Source of the DNA: Apodemus sylvaticus | Lineage: Eukaryota > Chordata > Mammalia > Rodentia > Muridae | Length of the DNA stretch: 64,000 bases | Direction: 5' to 3' | Assembly: GCF_947179515.1 (NCBI RefSeq) | Contig: NC_067477.1 | Location: forward strand, 131,304,465 to 131,368,464 | Shown: in pieces, positions 41,960-53,345 of the stretch | Numbering within the stretch: position 1 is the stretch's first letter | Layout: every line of letters begins with the position of its first letter | Position numbers and translations under genes: made by a program | Notes under the pieces: generated by a model | Database searches by the model: none | Seen by the model: the letters and a program-made list of their open reading frames with translations, nothing else | Told to the model about the DNA's origin: nothing

Positions 41960-44900
41960 CATTTTCTGTTTTTAACATCCCTGCCGTTACAGGTAGAGTT
42001 TGCAGCACCACACACACCAGTTTCTTCTCTGAAATGTGCCATTTCTAGTATTACGTTATTTTCCAAAATGCCCTACAGTCCAAGTTTGCATTTGGCCACA
42101 GCAGATAACAGTCAGTCCTCGGTGTGGCCATTTTTAAGAAGAGTCCGACCTCTATCCTTCTAGGAACTTTCTCAAGGGCCGTGGGAGCTCACAGTGAGCT
42201 CAAAAGACAGAAAATGTTGGTAGCCTTTAAATGCTAACCCAGCCCATTACAGAACCTCCCCTGCCCCTTTTTAATTGTTGGCTGTTGAGAAAGGGACCTG
42301 TAAGCTGAGCGTGCACTCTGTCTCCTGTTGAGCTCAAGTGAGAGACACTTCCAACCACTTTCCTAGGATCCTGCACCCATCCTGGGTTTAACTTCAGATT
42401 CACACCGATGAGGAGAGCCAGCCCCACATTGTCTGTGAAGCATCTTCTATGTTTCAAACCTGTCCTCTTGGTTTCAAAATGTGGGCCCAGTGGTGATGCT
42501 ATCCCCCAGTAAGGATTCTGTGACTCCTTTTGATCCCGGGTTTCCAGCTACAAGTAGATTTGTGGCGGGCGGGTGGGGGTGGGAGTGGGGCTATAGGAAG
42601 GGGTAGACAGGCATGATCAACTTATTTCCTTTGCTACTTCCCTGGGGAGAGACCAGCCAGTCCCAGAAGACTAGAGAAGGAGATGAAAATCCCAGCGGGG
42701 GAGCAGAGAAAGGAGATGGAATGGCAGAGGGCGCTGGGGCTCAGCTGCCAGCAATAATCCGATGCCCTGCGTCTCTCTGAGGAAAGGAGCCAAGACTTCC
42801 CAAATCCAGGCGCCCTAACAGGATTGCAAAAGACACACCCATCGGCCCACAGACAGACAGCGCTGCCCAGAACCCGTGAGACACCTTGGGAAGCTGCCCA
42901 CGTTCCTGGAGACCTCCCTGTAAAAACTGTCTTTGTACAAGGCCTACGACTATTGAACCCCCGGCCTGGCGATGCAGGGCTCTTGCACAGAACTGGAAGG
43001 GGGCGGGTGTTTTTGATGAGAGACTCGTTGCAGAGAATTTGTCCTCCGCTTTGTTGCAGGGCTAGCCGCCAGTTCTTCCCGGGGTGGCAGCAGGCAGGGC
43101 CACTGAGCAGGCACGCAAAGGCGCTGGGAAAGCTTTGATGTCAACAGAGGTAGGCAGGGCAGGCCCCGGTGGAAAACTGTGAAGTCAGCAGTTATCTCTG
43201 GCACTCCTCCCTTCCCTCGGCTTCCCATTTCTCCACCCATTTCCCCCCTCTCCGCTTCCAACTTCTCATTTCCCAGGGGGACCCTGGAATATATGAAAAC
43301 CCGCTGTCACCAGATAGGAGCGGCCCCTCCCCCTTCCAGGCTCCAACGACTATCACAGTCTGCTCCCTCCCCAAACCTAAAGCAAACAAAGCCACAAAGA
43401 CGTGCGGTCCAGGTTCCAAACAGTTCCTAAGAAAACCAATGCAGAAACCCTGCCCTTGATGCGTCCACAGTTACCCCCACCCCGAGGAGTTTGGGGGTCT
43501 CAAGTTTGAAGTGGTCTCTTTGTGTCTCCTGGGCTTTAAAAGGAGTCCAAAGTGTCTCAGACCTACACAGCTGCTTGGTGTATGACTCAAATTTAAGCCA
43601 CAAATTATAAAATGATAAATTCGCTGCTCAAGTCTCTTCCAGGAAAGACCATGTTGTCAAGATAAAGTTACAACCTCATGGACGTAGGAGCCCATCTAAC
43701 TGCTGACTAATCCTCACACTCATTTTCCTGCCTGAGAAATTGTTTTCCCCCTCTACTTTCTCTGTGTCTGCCCGAGTAGTGACCTCGGGCAGGACGCCTT
43801 CGGGGGCTACTCAGCCTTGGAGCTCCGAGCTTCCTTATATAATGGCTGCTTTCGTTTTGTGAGTAGGGAAGTTTAAGAAAGATCTTTGTTCTTGGGCACT
43901 TCACGGCTGAGAACAGTTAGAAAGGCCTCACATGAGCAGCTGCGAGCACTTCAAAGAATGGGCTGGAATGTGAAGTCTGTAGTAAAACAGAGCTGTTTAA
44001 GGAATTTGGGTCCTAAAGTACCTAGCCTGTGATATGTGCAAGATTGCAACATGACTTCACTGTACTTTGGAATTCTCTTACAGGGTCTGTTCTGGTGACA
44101 GAGTGGGACAAGGAATTAGGCCACATGCATGCTTTGTAATGAGTTCTCGGAGCTTCCGCAAATACAATGTCCAAGGCTATGGTAAGTGGCCTGCCCTCCT
44201 CACAGGCTCAGTCACACTGACCTTTTGACCACCTGGGGCTGCGAGGAAACTGCTCCATCATGCTTCCAGTGTCTCCAACACCATGCTTCAGTTTCACAAC
44301 CGTGACGTGACCATGTGTCTCCCAGGTCACTCTAGCCGAGAGGACCAGCGGGGTCATGAGTCACAGACACGTCAGTGTTTTCTCCTAGATTTAGGTGGTG
44401 TTGATTTTACACTTTAGGTATTCTCTCCTCCCTTCCCCCTCCCCCGGGGGGTGGGGAGGGGTCCTCGGGTCCTGGGTGACAGGCAATGCTCCCCGGTGTC
44501 ACTTCGGTGTCACTTCGAGTTGCCACGCATCCCACCCACTGTAGGCGCCACCGCAGCTGCTCCTGTTTCTGCTTTTCCTGAAGTCAGCCCTGCTGTCATT
44601 ACGGCTGCTTTTTCTGGGATCCTTCAAATTGTGGAGAGAGTTCTTTTCCTGTGATTATAGCTGTTTCTTCCAATTTTGAGTAGTCTGGCGTCTCTGTGAT
44701 TATAGTTCATTAGGACTCCCAAAGCTAGAGGGAGAACTTTTTTAACGCTATCTTGTTTGTATTTTTTTTTAAAAAAATGGCATTTATTATACCTTTTTCT
44801 TCCCAGAGAGCTATTAAAAAAAAAACAAAAAACAAAAAAACCTCAGGAGTGGTTCTCCGTGTCTTGGTCTCAATAACTCTTAGCCACGCTTTTAGAAATA

Positions 44901-45719
44901 AAAATATATACATCGGGTAAAAACTGAAACAGTAGACGAAAAGGGATAGTAAGGGAAAAATGAAAGTTCCCTCATCTTCAATATATTCCAAAAGCTTAAC
45001 CGTGGCGATTGGTTTTTATATATAGTTATTAATATAGCTTGTCATGTTTTCTTAAAACTTCATAGGAGATCTTGCTATATTCATCTTCTGCATCAAATTT
45101 TCCATCCAAAATACTCCCTTATGTGCATCAAAGATCTCCTCCCTTCCTTTAATGTCCTTGTCTTTCACAGGACTTTGCAGGGGAGAAGCTCGCAGCTTCA
45201 CTCCGGGGCGCTCAGCATCGTTGGGGGGTGGGGTGGGGGTGGTTGTCCCCTTGTGTCCCTGGGCTGAGCATCGCCTCTCTGATTATCAAGTTCAGGAGGA
45301 CAAACTGCGAGCTTTAGGATCAACTCTGCTCTTAAGATCCAGCTGTCTTGGGGGGGTCCCTCTGCTCCCTGTACCTGGACTGGGGACACCCATGTACCTC
45401 TGGGTTTCAGCAGGAGGAAGTCTATTTCTCCCTGCTTAATAGGAAACAGCATCCAGTGCAGCGGATGCTTGTAAACTGATGCAGCAAACTGTAGTTTGTA
45501 AAGATAGATATTCATTGTTTGATTAACAACACCCCAATGATCATAGGCAAATACCTAAAATGATCATTGCATTAAAAAAAAATACAAGGACAGACAAATT
45601 GTTTACAGTAGAACTACTGTAGTAGTAGAACTACTAACTAGACCAAAGACATGAGCTTATAAGTCTAAATCAAGATGAAAGAAAAAAAATCAACCCCCAA
45701 CATTGATAGAAATTATGAA
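41960..45719. other. SINE-free unique block, 3.8 kb
   Basis: The longest transposon-poor stretch in the window. It contains a CTCF-core-like AGAGGGCGCT (42726-42735), a TGAGTCA AP-1 site (about 44357), several TGACGTG/CACGT words and G-runs (42560-42600). The longest frames (104-105 codons) overlap on opposite strands and have no recognisable domains. Candidate regulatory region. Confidence 0.4.
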
Positions 45720-45895
45720 GGGACCTGGAGAGGTGGCTGGGTTGGCATAAAGTGCTGACTCTGCATTTGAGTTTAATCCACCAAAACAGCTGGATGCCTC
45801 CTCTCTAGCTGGTAGAGGGCAGGAGGGTGCATGGAGCTTGCCAGTCTAGCTAAACCAGGTTTACCCAGAGGCAGGTTCTCAAAAACTAAGTTTAA
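45720..45895 (+). mobile_element. Diverged RSINE1/B-type SINE
   Basis: gacctggagaggtggctggg head and agtgctgactctgcatttg; the rest is weak. Confidence 0.4.
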
Positions 45896-45898
45896 GGC

Positions 45899-45990
45899 CT
45901 GGGACCATTGCACAGTGGTGGAATGTCACCTAGCATGTATGAGGCAGGCCCCAGGTTCAATCTCCAGCACTGGTAGAAAAAAAAATAATT
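45899..45990 (+). mobile_element. ID: ID SINE
   Basis: tRNA-Ala-like ID core: cagtggtggaatgtcaccta, ccaggttcaatctccagcac, then an A9 tail. Confidence 0.78.
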
Positions 45991-46019
45991 AAAACTAAGG
46001 TGGACAGCCAATGAGGAAG

Positions 46020-46075
46020 ATTCTACTTCCAGCTACTTCCAACCTGTATACACACACATGCACACACACACATCC
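46020..46075. repeat. (CA)-rich tract
   Basis: acacacacatgcacacacac near 46050-46072. Confidence 0.8.
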
Positions 46076-46117
46076 AGAGGGGGTTGGGTTGGGAAGAGTA
46101 CACCTCTATAATAAATG

Positions 46118-46197
46118 GATCTAATTTTTCTAAGTCCAGGACCTTGTATGTACCAAGCAAGGGCTCTACCACTGAGGTACATACGACCCAGCCCCCA
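46118..46197 (-). mobile_element. ID: ID SINE
   Basis: Reversed ID: gtaccaagcaagggctctac, cactgaggtacatacgaccc, agcccc. Confidence 0.75.
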
Positions 46198-46247
46198 CAA
46201 AAGGCAAACACTAATATTGTTCTATTCCTTTTAATAAAATGGGTTCT

Positions 46248-46405
46248 GGCTAAGTGTGGTGCTGCATGCCTTCAGTCCCGGCTCTGGGCAAGCAGAAGCA
46301 GATGGGTCTCTGTGAATTTGAGGCCAACCTAGTCTACATTGTGTGAATTCCAAGACAGCTAGAGCTACATAACAGATTCTGACTCCAAAAACAAAAACTG
46401 TGTTC
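46248..46405 (+). mobile_element. B1: B1 SINE, old
   Basis: tggctaagtgtggtgctgca, gaatttgaggccaacctagt, aagacagctagagctacata, then AAAAAC tail. Confidence 0.78.
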
Positions 46406-46407
46406 TG

Positions 46408-46530
46408 TGCTAAGCATGCTGTCTGTACTAATATTTTTTATCTTCACTATACCCTTGTGAGATGGAAATCAATAGTACCTCCAATTTTTATATCAAGGGT
46501 CCTCAAATGAAAATTGTTACTGAGCTAACC
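46408..46530 (-). mobile_element. MIR: MIR fragment
   Basis: gttctgtgctaagcatgctg, atcttcactatacccttgtg, agatggaaatcaatag, in the order of a reversed MIR. Confidence 0.55.
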
Positions 46531-47097
46531 CCAGACCACTGTAATTAGTAGATGTTGAGGTTGTGTCTGTGTCCCTATGCTTTCAAAGACTGTTTTTAAC
46601 CACCCAGTACAGAGTATTCTTATGGATTGATCTGGTATTTGAAAATGTGTGGCAACTTTTGGGGGCTCAGTGCACACACATGTGTGTGTATGATATATGC
46701 ATGGCACACATAGCATTTGCAGCCACACTCAGTACAACCTGTACATCTTACAGCCAGGAGATAATTTATCTCTGCCTTCTCATCAGCAAAGCAGAGCTGT
46801 TTATGATGAAGTCATTTAATATTTGTAAAGCATGAAATAATTCTGTCTCGCAAGTAAGCCCTCATTGAGGCAAATGAGTTAATTTACTTTACAATGATAT
46901 TTTTATTACAAAGGCAGCGGTGTGAATTCATATTTGTACTGTCATAAAATAATTCAAACCATATACGAGTATATGTCCCCCAAAAAAAGAACGTTTTAGG
47001 CTGGAGAGCAGTTAGGTTCAGCAGATAAAAGCCAAGGCTCAGTACCAAAAGGTCAAAAAGTGTGAGTCTCCCTTTTGTTTCTATGAGTTTTCAGGCA
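46531..47097. other. Unique DNA
   Basis: Positions 46990-47060 hold a faint SINE head (ggctggagagcagttaggtt). Otherwise nothing recognised. Confidence 0.35.
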
Positions 47098-47143
47098 GCT
47101 TCCTTCCCCCTTCCCTCCCTCCTTCCTTCCTTTCTTTCTTTCT
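47098..47143. repeat. Pyrimidine tract (CCTT/CTTT)n
   Basis: C/T only for about 45 bp. Confidence 0.9.
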
Positions 47144-47159
47144 TTTCTGTATACATACA

Positions 47160-47396
47160 TTGTTGGGTGTTTTGTTTTGTTTTGTTGTTTTGCTTTTGAG
47201 AGAGCTGTCTTATGGATCCCAGGCTAGTTTTGAACTGGATACCTAGCAACAGTACTTCCGACTCTCCTGCCCCTACCTCCTGGTGGTGGGACCCCAGATG
47301 TGCACTGCTATGGGTACTGTGACTCAACCTAGAACCCAGGGCTGTGTGCACAGGAGGCGAGCTCTCTACCAACTGAACCATATTCCCCGCCCATGT
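47160..47396 (-). mobile_element. B4: B4 SINE
   Basis: TTTTG tail, gatcccaggctagttttgaa, then ID-like head in reverse (gaacccagggctgtgtgcac, ctctaccaactgaaccatat). Confidence 0.7.
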
Positions 47397-47439
47397 ACAC
47401 AGCTGTATTTGTATATAATTCAAGCATCCCACTAGGAGA

Positions 47440-47700
47440 TTAGCTTTGCATAGTAATTAATAAATGGATACTGGAACAAGAGTGATCCAATACAGGTTCC
47501 AGCTCATCGGCCCACTAGTGTGTGACTTCTGACAAGTGAACTAAGTCCTTGAAGCTCAGGTTTCTCCATTTCTATAACAACAAAAAGGAATTCTTCCTTA
47601 ATATGGAGAGTAGGTATTAATGTATGTAAAGCTCTTAAAGTGTTACCCAATGCACAGAAAATGGTTAGTAAATGGTAGTACTCATAATAATATGCATACA
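47440..47700 (+). mobile_element. MIR: MIR element
   Basis: Nearly the full MIR order: tagctttgcatagtaatt, aggttccagctcatcggcc, gtgtgacttctgacaagtg, caggtttctccatttctat, gtaaagctcttaaagtgtta, aatggttagtaaatggta. Confidence 0.78.
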
Positions 47701-47728
47701 TGGTGTGGTGGTGTGACTGAGAATGGCT

Positions 47729-47920
47729 GGGCTGGAGAGATGGCTCAGTGGTTAAGAGCACCGACTGCTCTTCCAGCGGTCCTGAGTTCAATTCCCAGCA
47801 ACCACATGGTAGCTCACAACCATCTGTAATGGGATCTGATGCCCTCTTCTGGTGTGTCTGAAGGCAGCAACAGTGTACTCACATACATAAAATAAATAAA
47901 TTAAAAAAAAAAGAGAGAGA
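47729..47920 (+). mobile_element. B2: B2 SINE, young
   Basis: Very close to consensus: gggctggagagatggctcag, gagttcaattcccagcaacc, catctgtaatgggatctgat, AATAAATAAATT, A10. GAGAATGG(C) flanks both ends as TSD (47720 and 47922). It retains A and B boxes for Pol III. Confidence 0.96.
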
Positions 47921-47998
47921 GAGAATGGCCCCCATAGGCTCATGTATTTGCATACAGTATTTCTGCCCAGTTGGTGAACTGTTTGAGAGGATTGGAAG

Positions 47999-48200
47999 AG
48001 CCGGGAAGTGGTGGTGTACACCTGTAATCCCAGCACTTGGGAGGCAGAGGCAGGCAGATTTCTGAGTTTGAGGCCAGCCTGGTCTACAGAGTGAGCTCCA
48101 GGACAGCCAGGGGTATACATAGAAACCCTGTCTCGGGAAAAAGAAAAAATCCAAAAAACCAAAAACAAAAAAACCCAAAAAACAAAACAAACAAACAAAA
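47999..48200 (+). mobile_element. B1: B1 SINE, young
   Basis: agccgggaagtggtggtgta, cccagcacttgggaggcaga, gaaaccctgtctcgggaaaa, then an A-rich tail with CAAAA units. Confidence 0.94.
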
Positions 48201-48204
48201 AAAA

Positions 48205-48482
48205 CTAGAGAAGATTAGAAGGCTTAGGAGGTGTGGCCTTGTTGGAGGAAGTGTGTCACTCAGAGTGGGATTTGAGGTTTCAAAGGTTCACACTAGATGA
48301 TCCAGATGTAAAGCTCTCAGCTACTGCCCTTCACTATGCCTGCCTGCAGGCTGCATGCTCCCCTCCATGATGATAATGATCCAGGCCTCTAAAAGGGTAA
48401 GTAAGCCCCCAATTAAAAGTAAACCCCCTTTTGTCTTGGGGATGGTGTCTCTTCATAGCAATAGAAACCCTAACTAAGACAC
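48205..48482 (+). mobile_element. MT/ORR1-like LTR, 3' part
   Basis: ggcttaggaggtgtggcctt, gttggaggaagtgtgtcact, ccaattaaaagtaaaccccc, ending ccctaactaagaca. The missing 5' end suggests truncation by the B1 to its left. Confidence 0.6.
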
Positions 48483-48569
48483 ATGCTATACTGGAATTTG
48501 CTTCCTCTTAATATAACTTAGGAATAAATATATGTGTGTGTATATACATGTATATTTGTTTTATATCTT

Positions 48570-48810
48570 TAAAGCCTTTAAAGCCTTTATGTGTATGAAT
48601 GGTCTGCTTGCATGCATGTATGTATGTATGTATGTATGTATGTATATGATACTACATGCATGCCTGGTGATGAGGCTAGAATAGATCATCTGATTCCTTA
48701 GAACTAAAGTTACAGATGTTTGTGAACATCCATGTGAGTTCTGGAAACTGCATCTGGATCCTCTGGAAGAGTAGCAGTTGCTCTTAACCTCCAAGCCATC
48801 TCTCCAGTCC
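48570..48810 (-). mobile_element. B3: B3-type SINE with (ATGT)n
   Basis: (ATGT)n at 48612-48648, gaactaaagttacagatgtt, gagttctggaaactgcatct, ccaagccatctctccagtcc. Confidence 0.78.
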
Positions 48811-49149
48811 AGACGTCTCATTTTAAAATGGCTGTAGTACTTCATACCCCAATCACCCTGGTTTATTTAATTAGACCCCAATTTGATGCTATTCCTAGCA
48901 TTTGGATCTTTTCTTATCTGAGGATGATAGAGAATTTTAGGATTGGTCACCAGCCCTAATTTATTTTCTACTTTACTTATCTAACAAATACACATATCAT
49001 TTATCTTACATAGATAACCTTTTACTCTGGCAGCAATACATGCATATGATCAGCAGGGTAAAACAAACCTGTTCCACAGTAGTCTGATCTGAGCTCATAT
49101 TCCCCATCTACGTGAGCAAATGTAACTGATAGAGTACCACTACCAAAGT
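48811..49149. other. Unique DNA
   Basis: Nothing recognised. Confidence 0.35.
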
Positions 49150-49275
49150 TAGGACTATTTCACCACTATCATTACAGATAGGGAAACTGAGAGCAGGCAA
49201 CTGACTTGTCAACATTGCTTGGCTAGAAGGAAGAGAACTGAGACTCCAAGTCCAGCAGCCCCCTTCCTGAGTCCA
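49150..49275 (-). mobile_element. MIR: MIR fragment
   Basis: attacagatagggaaactga, aactgacttgtcaacattgc, ttggctagaagg: reversed MIR. Confidence 0.6.
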
Positions 49276-49289
49276 CACACTTCCTGGCT

Positions 49290-49415
49290 TTGTTTGTTGT
49301 TTTGTTTCAGTTTGAGATAGGGTCTCACTGTGTAGCCCAAGATGATCTTGGATGCACCAATTTCAGCTTCCCAAATGCAGGGTTATAGGCATGCACCAAC
49401 TATCCCACACTCAAC
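49290..49415 (-). mobile_element. Old B1-like SINE
   Basis: gagatagggtctcactgtgt, gatgatcttggatgcaccaa, ggcatgcaccaac. Confidence 0.6.
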
Positions 49416-49437
49416 CGAGTCCATAACTTCCCTCCCT

Positions 49438-49557
49438 CTTTTTTTTTTTTTTTTTTTTTAAAGACAGGCTCTCACTATGTAGCTCTGGTTGGCCCAGAAC
49501 TTGCTATGAAGCCTGCCTGCCTCTGTCTCCCAGTGCCGGGATTAAAGATGCACCAAT
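49438..49557 (-). mobile_element. B1: B1-like SINE with T-run
   Basis: T22, aagacaggctctcactatgt, gcctctgtctcccagtgccg, ggattaaaga. Confidence 0.75.
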
Positions 49558-50317
49558 TTAGCATGTTGTACCACTCCAAAACCTGTGACTTTGACGTCAC
49601 TGAAACCCCAAACCCTTATCCGGTCACCTTTTATACCCATCTTATGGATGAGAACTCAGCTTCTTTGGAATATATTAAGAATCTAAATAGTAAGTAGCCC
49701 AAAGTGCTCTGTGACTGCAAAATCCACACGACTCCTCAGTTGGCCAAAAGCCAGCCTGTCCAAAGAATGTTGCTATAGGGATAGGCAGCCACACTGAGAA
49801 AGCCCCTGTGATACTCCAGAGCTTGCTGCCTTCAGAGTGCCGACTCTGACTCTAGCCTCTCAGTTCTGTGTCTTCCCACTGCACTGGACTGCTGTGGAGC
49901 AAACTCACAGTGCAGGTCAGGAGGCAGCCAGAAAGCAAACAAATAATTGTGTTGCAGCTGGCTTGGGAACAATGCATTTCCAATTAGGTAGTGCAAAACC
50001 CACGAAAATAACCTTTTTTTCTGATTTATTCTGGGTCTGAGTCTTTCACAATTGGCTTGGCCATCTCATATTCATGAAACGCTAAGGCCCAGAAGTCTGC
50101 TCAGAAGTTTACTCACAGAACATGAAGCTTGTCGCTGTCCTCTGTCACAGTTCCCATCCCTTGCCTCCGGCAGCATTTTAGCTTCTAGACGTATGTACTA
50201 AGTGCCTTTTTCTTCAAAGATATGACTGAGATATTTCTTTTGGAGTGTGTCCAAACAATCTGGGAAATGCAAACTTGACATTAGCCACAGGGAAGTATTT
50301 TTTTTTAAACTCAAAGG
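49558..50317. other. Unique DNA, with a CRE palindrome
   Basis: TGACGTCA at 49592-49599 is an exact cAMP-response element core. No TATA or transcript signal accompanies it. Confidence 0.4.
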
Positions 50318-50410
50318 AACAAAAGAGAAAGAAAGAAAAGAAAAGAGCAGAAAAGAAAAGAAAAGAAAAGAAAAGAAAAGAAAAGAAAAGAAAAGAAAAG
50401 AAAAGAAAAA
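50318..50410. repeat. (AAAAG)n array
   Basis: About 16 near-perfect pentamers (50335-50410), interrupted once by GAGCAG; Phe/Ser/Leu and Lys/Glu frames over it are artefacts. Confidence 0.95.
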
Positions 50411-51178
50411 TGTAAGGCAAAGCATGAATTGTGATCTTTAGAAATCAGGACAGCCCTCCACACAGATATTTTCTTGAAGCTCAATGGAAAAAATATGTAA
50501 ACATACACTCCTAATATAATGTTCTGGAAAGTTGTTTTATTAATGATAAGAGTGTATACTTTTATTTCAAAAGCCACTTCCCACCCTAACATTCTAAAGC
50601 CTGCATTTCCCCCCCTAAAAATAGCCTTGTATCTCTGGATTATGTTCTTACAGAAAGACAGGACTGCGGGCCAGTCTTCCACCCATCCTGAAGCTTGACT
50701 TTTGGCTCGTGGAACTTCCTGTCCTGTTCCAGCTGTGACATGTTGAAAGTAGACATGAGAATCGTGGACTTTGCTGTGCCCTGGGAACCTTGCCTATGAG
50801 TCTGACCCCTTGGATCTTAGGCAATAGGGTGGGTGGCATGAAAAAGGAATGGAAAGGCCTGGATGGGAACAGAGACTGGGCTTCTGAAGGGCTAGTTCCT
50901 GTTTCTAGCCTTTGCTGTTCACAGTAGCCAAGCAGGCAAATGGCCTTTCCTGTGGATGCTTAATCCAACCTGGATCGATCACAAGGAGGTGGTGGTTGAG
51001 CAATGTGTGGACAGAGGGCTCGCCTTGCCTTTGATCACAGTACAGAAAACTGGGATCGATTACAAGAAGCGACGTCCTAGCAGAATGGCTACAACCTAAG
51101 TCAGAAATGCATTGTTACAAAAGTGGTGATTCATTCTCACTTAAATATTAATTAAGATAAAAACACACAAGCCTCACA
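50411..51178. other. Unique DNA
   Basis: No repeat or gene recognised. Confidence 0.4.
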
Positions 51179-51179
51179 G

Positions 51180-51300
51180 AGCAACGCAGGCCTGTGGTCC
51201 TCGCTCTTGGAAAGCAGAAGCAGGAAGCTGGTGGAGCTCACTATCCTCTTCATCTACAGAGAGTCTGAGGCCAGCCTGGGCTATACTACCAGAACAACAA
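51180..51300 (+). mobile_element. Diverged B1-like SINE
   Basis: acgcaggcctgtggtcctcg, ctgaggccagcctgggctat; 3' end lost. Confidence 0.5.
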
Positions 51301-51609
51301 AGCAAATCAGCCACCATCACCTCGTGTCCCAGGCTCTTCCAGTAATGGCGTCTAGTGGGCACGGCTATTGCTGTAGGCTCCTGCTGAAGTAGTAGACCCA
51401 GCAGGTGTGTTTCATATCCTGTGATCCCATCCGATTTCATGGCTGAGAGAACTGGAGGCGGGACCTGATCCTAGGGCAGCCAGTGCACAGACCGCCTGTC
51501 CTTCTGCTCTGGGAGTCGGTCTAAAAGCACACTGGGGCAGAGACATTTCTGCTGTTATCTTGCCCTCTGTGCTCTTAACACAAATGTTTTGTACTGTCAT
51601 ACTGCGTAC

Positions 51610-51810
51610 ACTTTTTAGTATTTATTTATTGTGTATTGTGTGTAGGAAGAGGGTGGGTGTGTATGGGTGTTATACCGTAGCTTGTATAAAGGTCACAGGG
51701 AGGTTTTCAGGAGTCGCCTTTCTTCTTCCATGTTGTAGATCTGTGGACAAAATTCAGGTTGGCAGGTTTGGCAGCAAGAGCCTTTACCTGCCGAGCCATC
51801 TCCTTGGCCC
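51610..51810 (-). mobile_element. B3: B3-type SINE
   Basis: aaggtcacagggaggttttc, aaattcaggttggcaggttt, ctgccgagccatctccttgg in reverse. Confidence 0.7.
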
Positions 51811-52671
51811 ATTAGCTTGTTTGGCTAAGGTTTGTTGCTTTGTTTTATAGTTTGTTCCCCACCACCACCACCAAGAAAAGGAAGAAGGAACGGGAAGATG
51901 GAGGCGTTGAGGTGAGTGAGAACTAAGGGGGTGACTGTACTGGAACTGTCAGCCCTTCTATTGGTGACAAGGTGAGGGCACAGCCATTCTATCCTACAGA
52001 GGAGTCATGAAAACTGAGAGAGACCTTATCAGCTAGCAAAGCAGGAAGGGGCGTGGCCCACCTCTATTTTCTTCTTGAAACCGGTGAAGCAGTGTGTATT
52101 TTAACTGATGGATTGTGCAGAAGCACCTTCGAGGGGCTCTCCCCTGAAAACTAACTTTCAATACTAGTTTTTTTCTGAAGCTAGCCCATTAGGATTTCCT
52201 TTCATGGCTTTTTAGAAGATGCTTCTGTTCTCTGTTCTGTTTGCAGTGTTGGAGATTATACAGAGCCCTGAACCTTCTGGACAAGCCCTTTCCTGCTGAG
52301 CTATGACCTGTGCCCTCTTGGACACTCCCATCCCTTATCATGTGTCTTTCTTAATATTCTTATGCTTGAGCTAACTGGCGCGAGAGGATAGAGACTTGCA
52401 GCCAAATGAAGTCAGAGTATGAATTGTCTAGTGGGCTACGAAAGTGGAATCAAAATAAAGGGGCCCGAGGGTCAGGAAAGTCTGAAGCAGAAGTGACAAA
52501 GGCAGGTAAAGAGTGTAGTACTCGGGAGGAGGAAGGAGATAAGGAACTCAAGGCCTTCTTCCCAGTGAGACAGGTTCAAGGTCAGCCTGGGCTCTAAGGA
52601 AAAGAAAAACTAGACAATTCTGTAAAGGCTTATGAAGTCACAAATAATGGCCCCAAAATTAATTATGTTGA
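51811..52671. other. Unique DNA with a faint B1 patch
   Basis: About 52540-52600 has caaggtcagcctgggctcta. The rest is unrecognised. Confidence 0.4.
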
Positions 52672-52800
52672 TTAATCTCATACTTTTAATCCTAGCACTG
52701 GGAAGGTAAAGGTTGGAGGAACTCTATGAGTTCAAGGACGTCCTGGTCGACATAGCAAGTTCCAGGACAGCTAGGGACTATATAAAGAAATGTTTTCAAG
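52672..52800 (+). mobile_element. B1: B1 SINE, old
   Basis: acttttaatcctagcactgg, tatgagttcaaggacgtcct, gttccaggacagctagggac. Confidence 0.78.
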
Positions 52801-52805
52801 GAGGC

Positions 52806-52829
52806 GGGGGGGGGGGGGGGGGGGGGGGG
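52806..52829. repeat. G24 homopolymer and G-rich tract
   Basis: 24 consecutive G, then GAGGGAGGGGCGGGGAG to 52847; sits where the B1 tail would be. Confidence 0.95.
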
Positions 52830-52939
52830 AGGGAGGGGCGGGGAGAGAAGATGAGAAGACAGGAAGACAGAGGAAGAATAAACTTGTGTGTTCACATGAG
52901 CTAGCAACTAGGACCCTTAAAAGCTAATGACAGTGTAAC

Positions 52940-53345
52940 TCAAACTGCTAATCACAGGATTGTTACTTGATGACCCAGCAACTCCACAACTATAGGGACA
53001 TGTGCATGCAAGACCTAGTGTTCCTAGCTGCATTATTCATAATGGGCAAACATTGGAAATAACTCAAGTGTGCTGCTGCTGCTGCTGCTGCAGCTGCTGC
53101 ATCTATGCAGGGGTGTATAGAATTGATTCCACTTGTATGAAATGCCCAGAGCAGCCAAATCCATAGACAGAGATGGAGCGGCAGCGGCAGCCGCCTCTGG
53201 ACCTGATGGGTATTGAAGAAGGACTGCTAATGGGCACACAGTTTCTTTGGGTGGGTAAGCGAGATGAGAGCACTCTGCAGTTAGATAATGGTGATGTACA
53301 ATTCTGATGAGGTAAAAAGCCATTCGGTTGTATACTTTACAAGGT
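52940..53345 (+). mobile_element. L1M: Ancient L1M 3' end
   Basis: Clear late-ORF2/3'-UTR text: gatgacccagcaactccaca, cattattcataatgggcaaa, attccacttgtatgaaatgc, gactgctaatgggcacacag, ttagataatggtgatgtaca, cggttgtatactttac. The middle part is deleted and replaced by a CTG array; no ORF survives. Confidence 0.82.
53069..53101. repeat. (CTG)n array inside L1M
   Basis: Seven CTG, then CAGCTGCTG; it replaces the ORF2-end segment expected at this point. Confidence 0.95.

Noticed and set aside
45899..46197. tRNA genes (A/B-box-like text)
   Set aside because: They are ID SINEs with tRNA-like heads and A-rich tails, not foldable full tRNAs.
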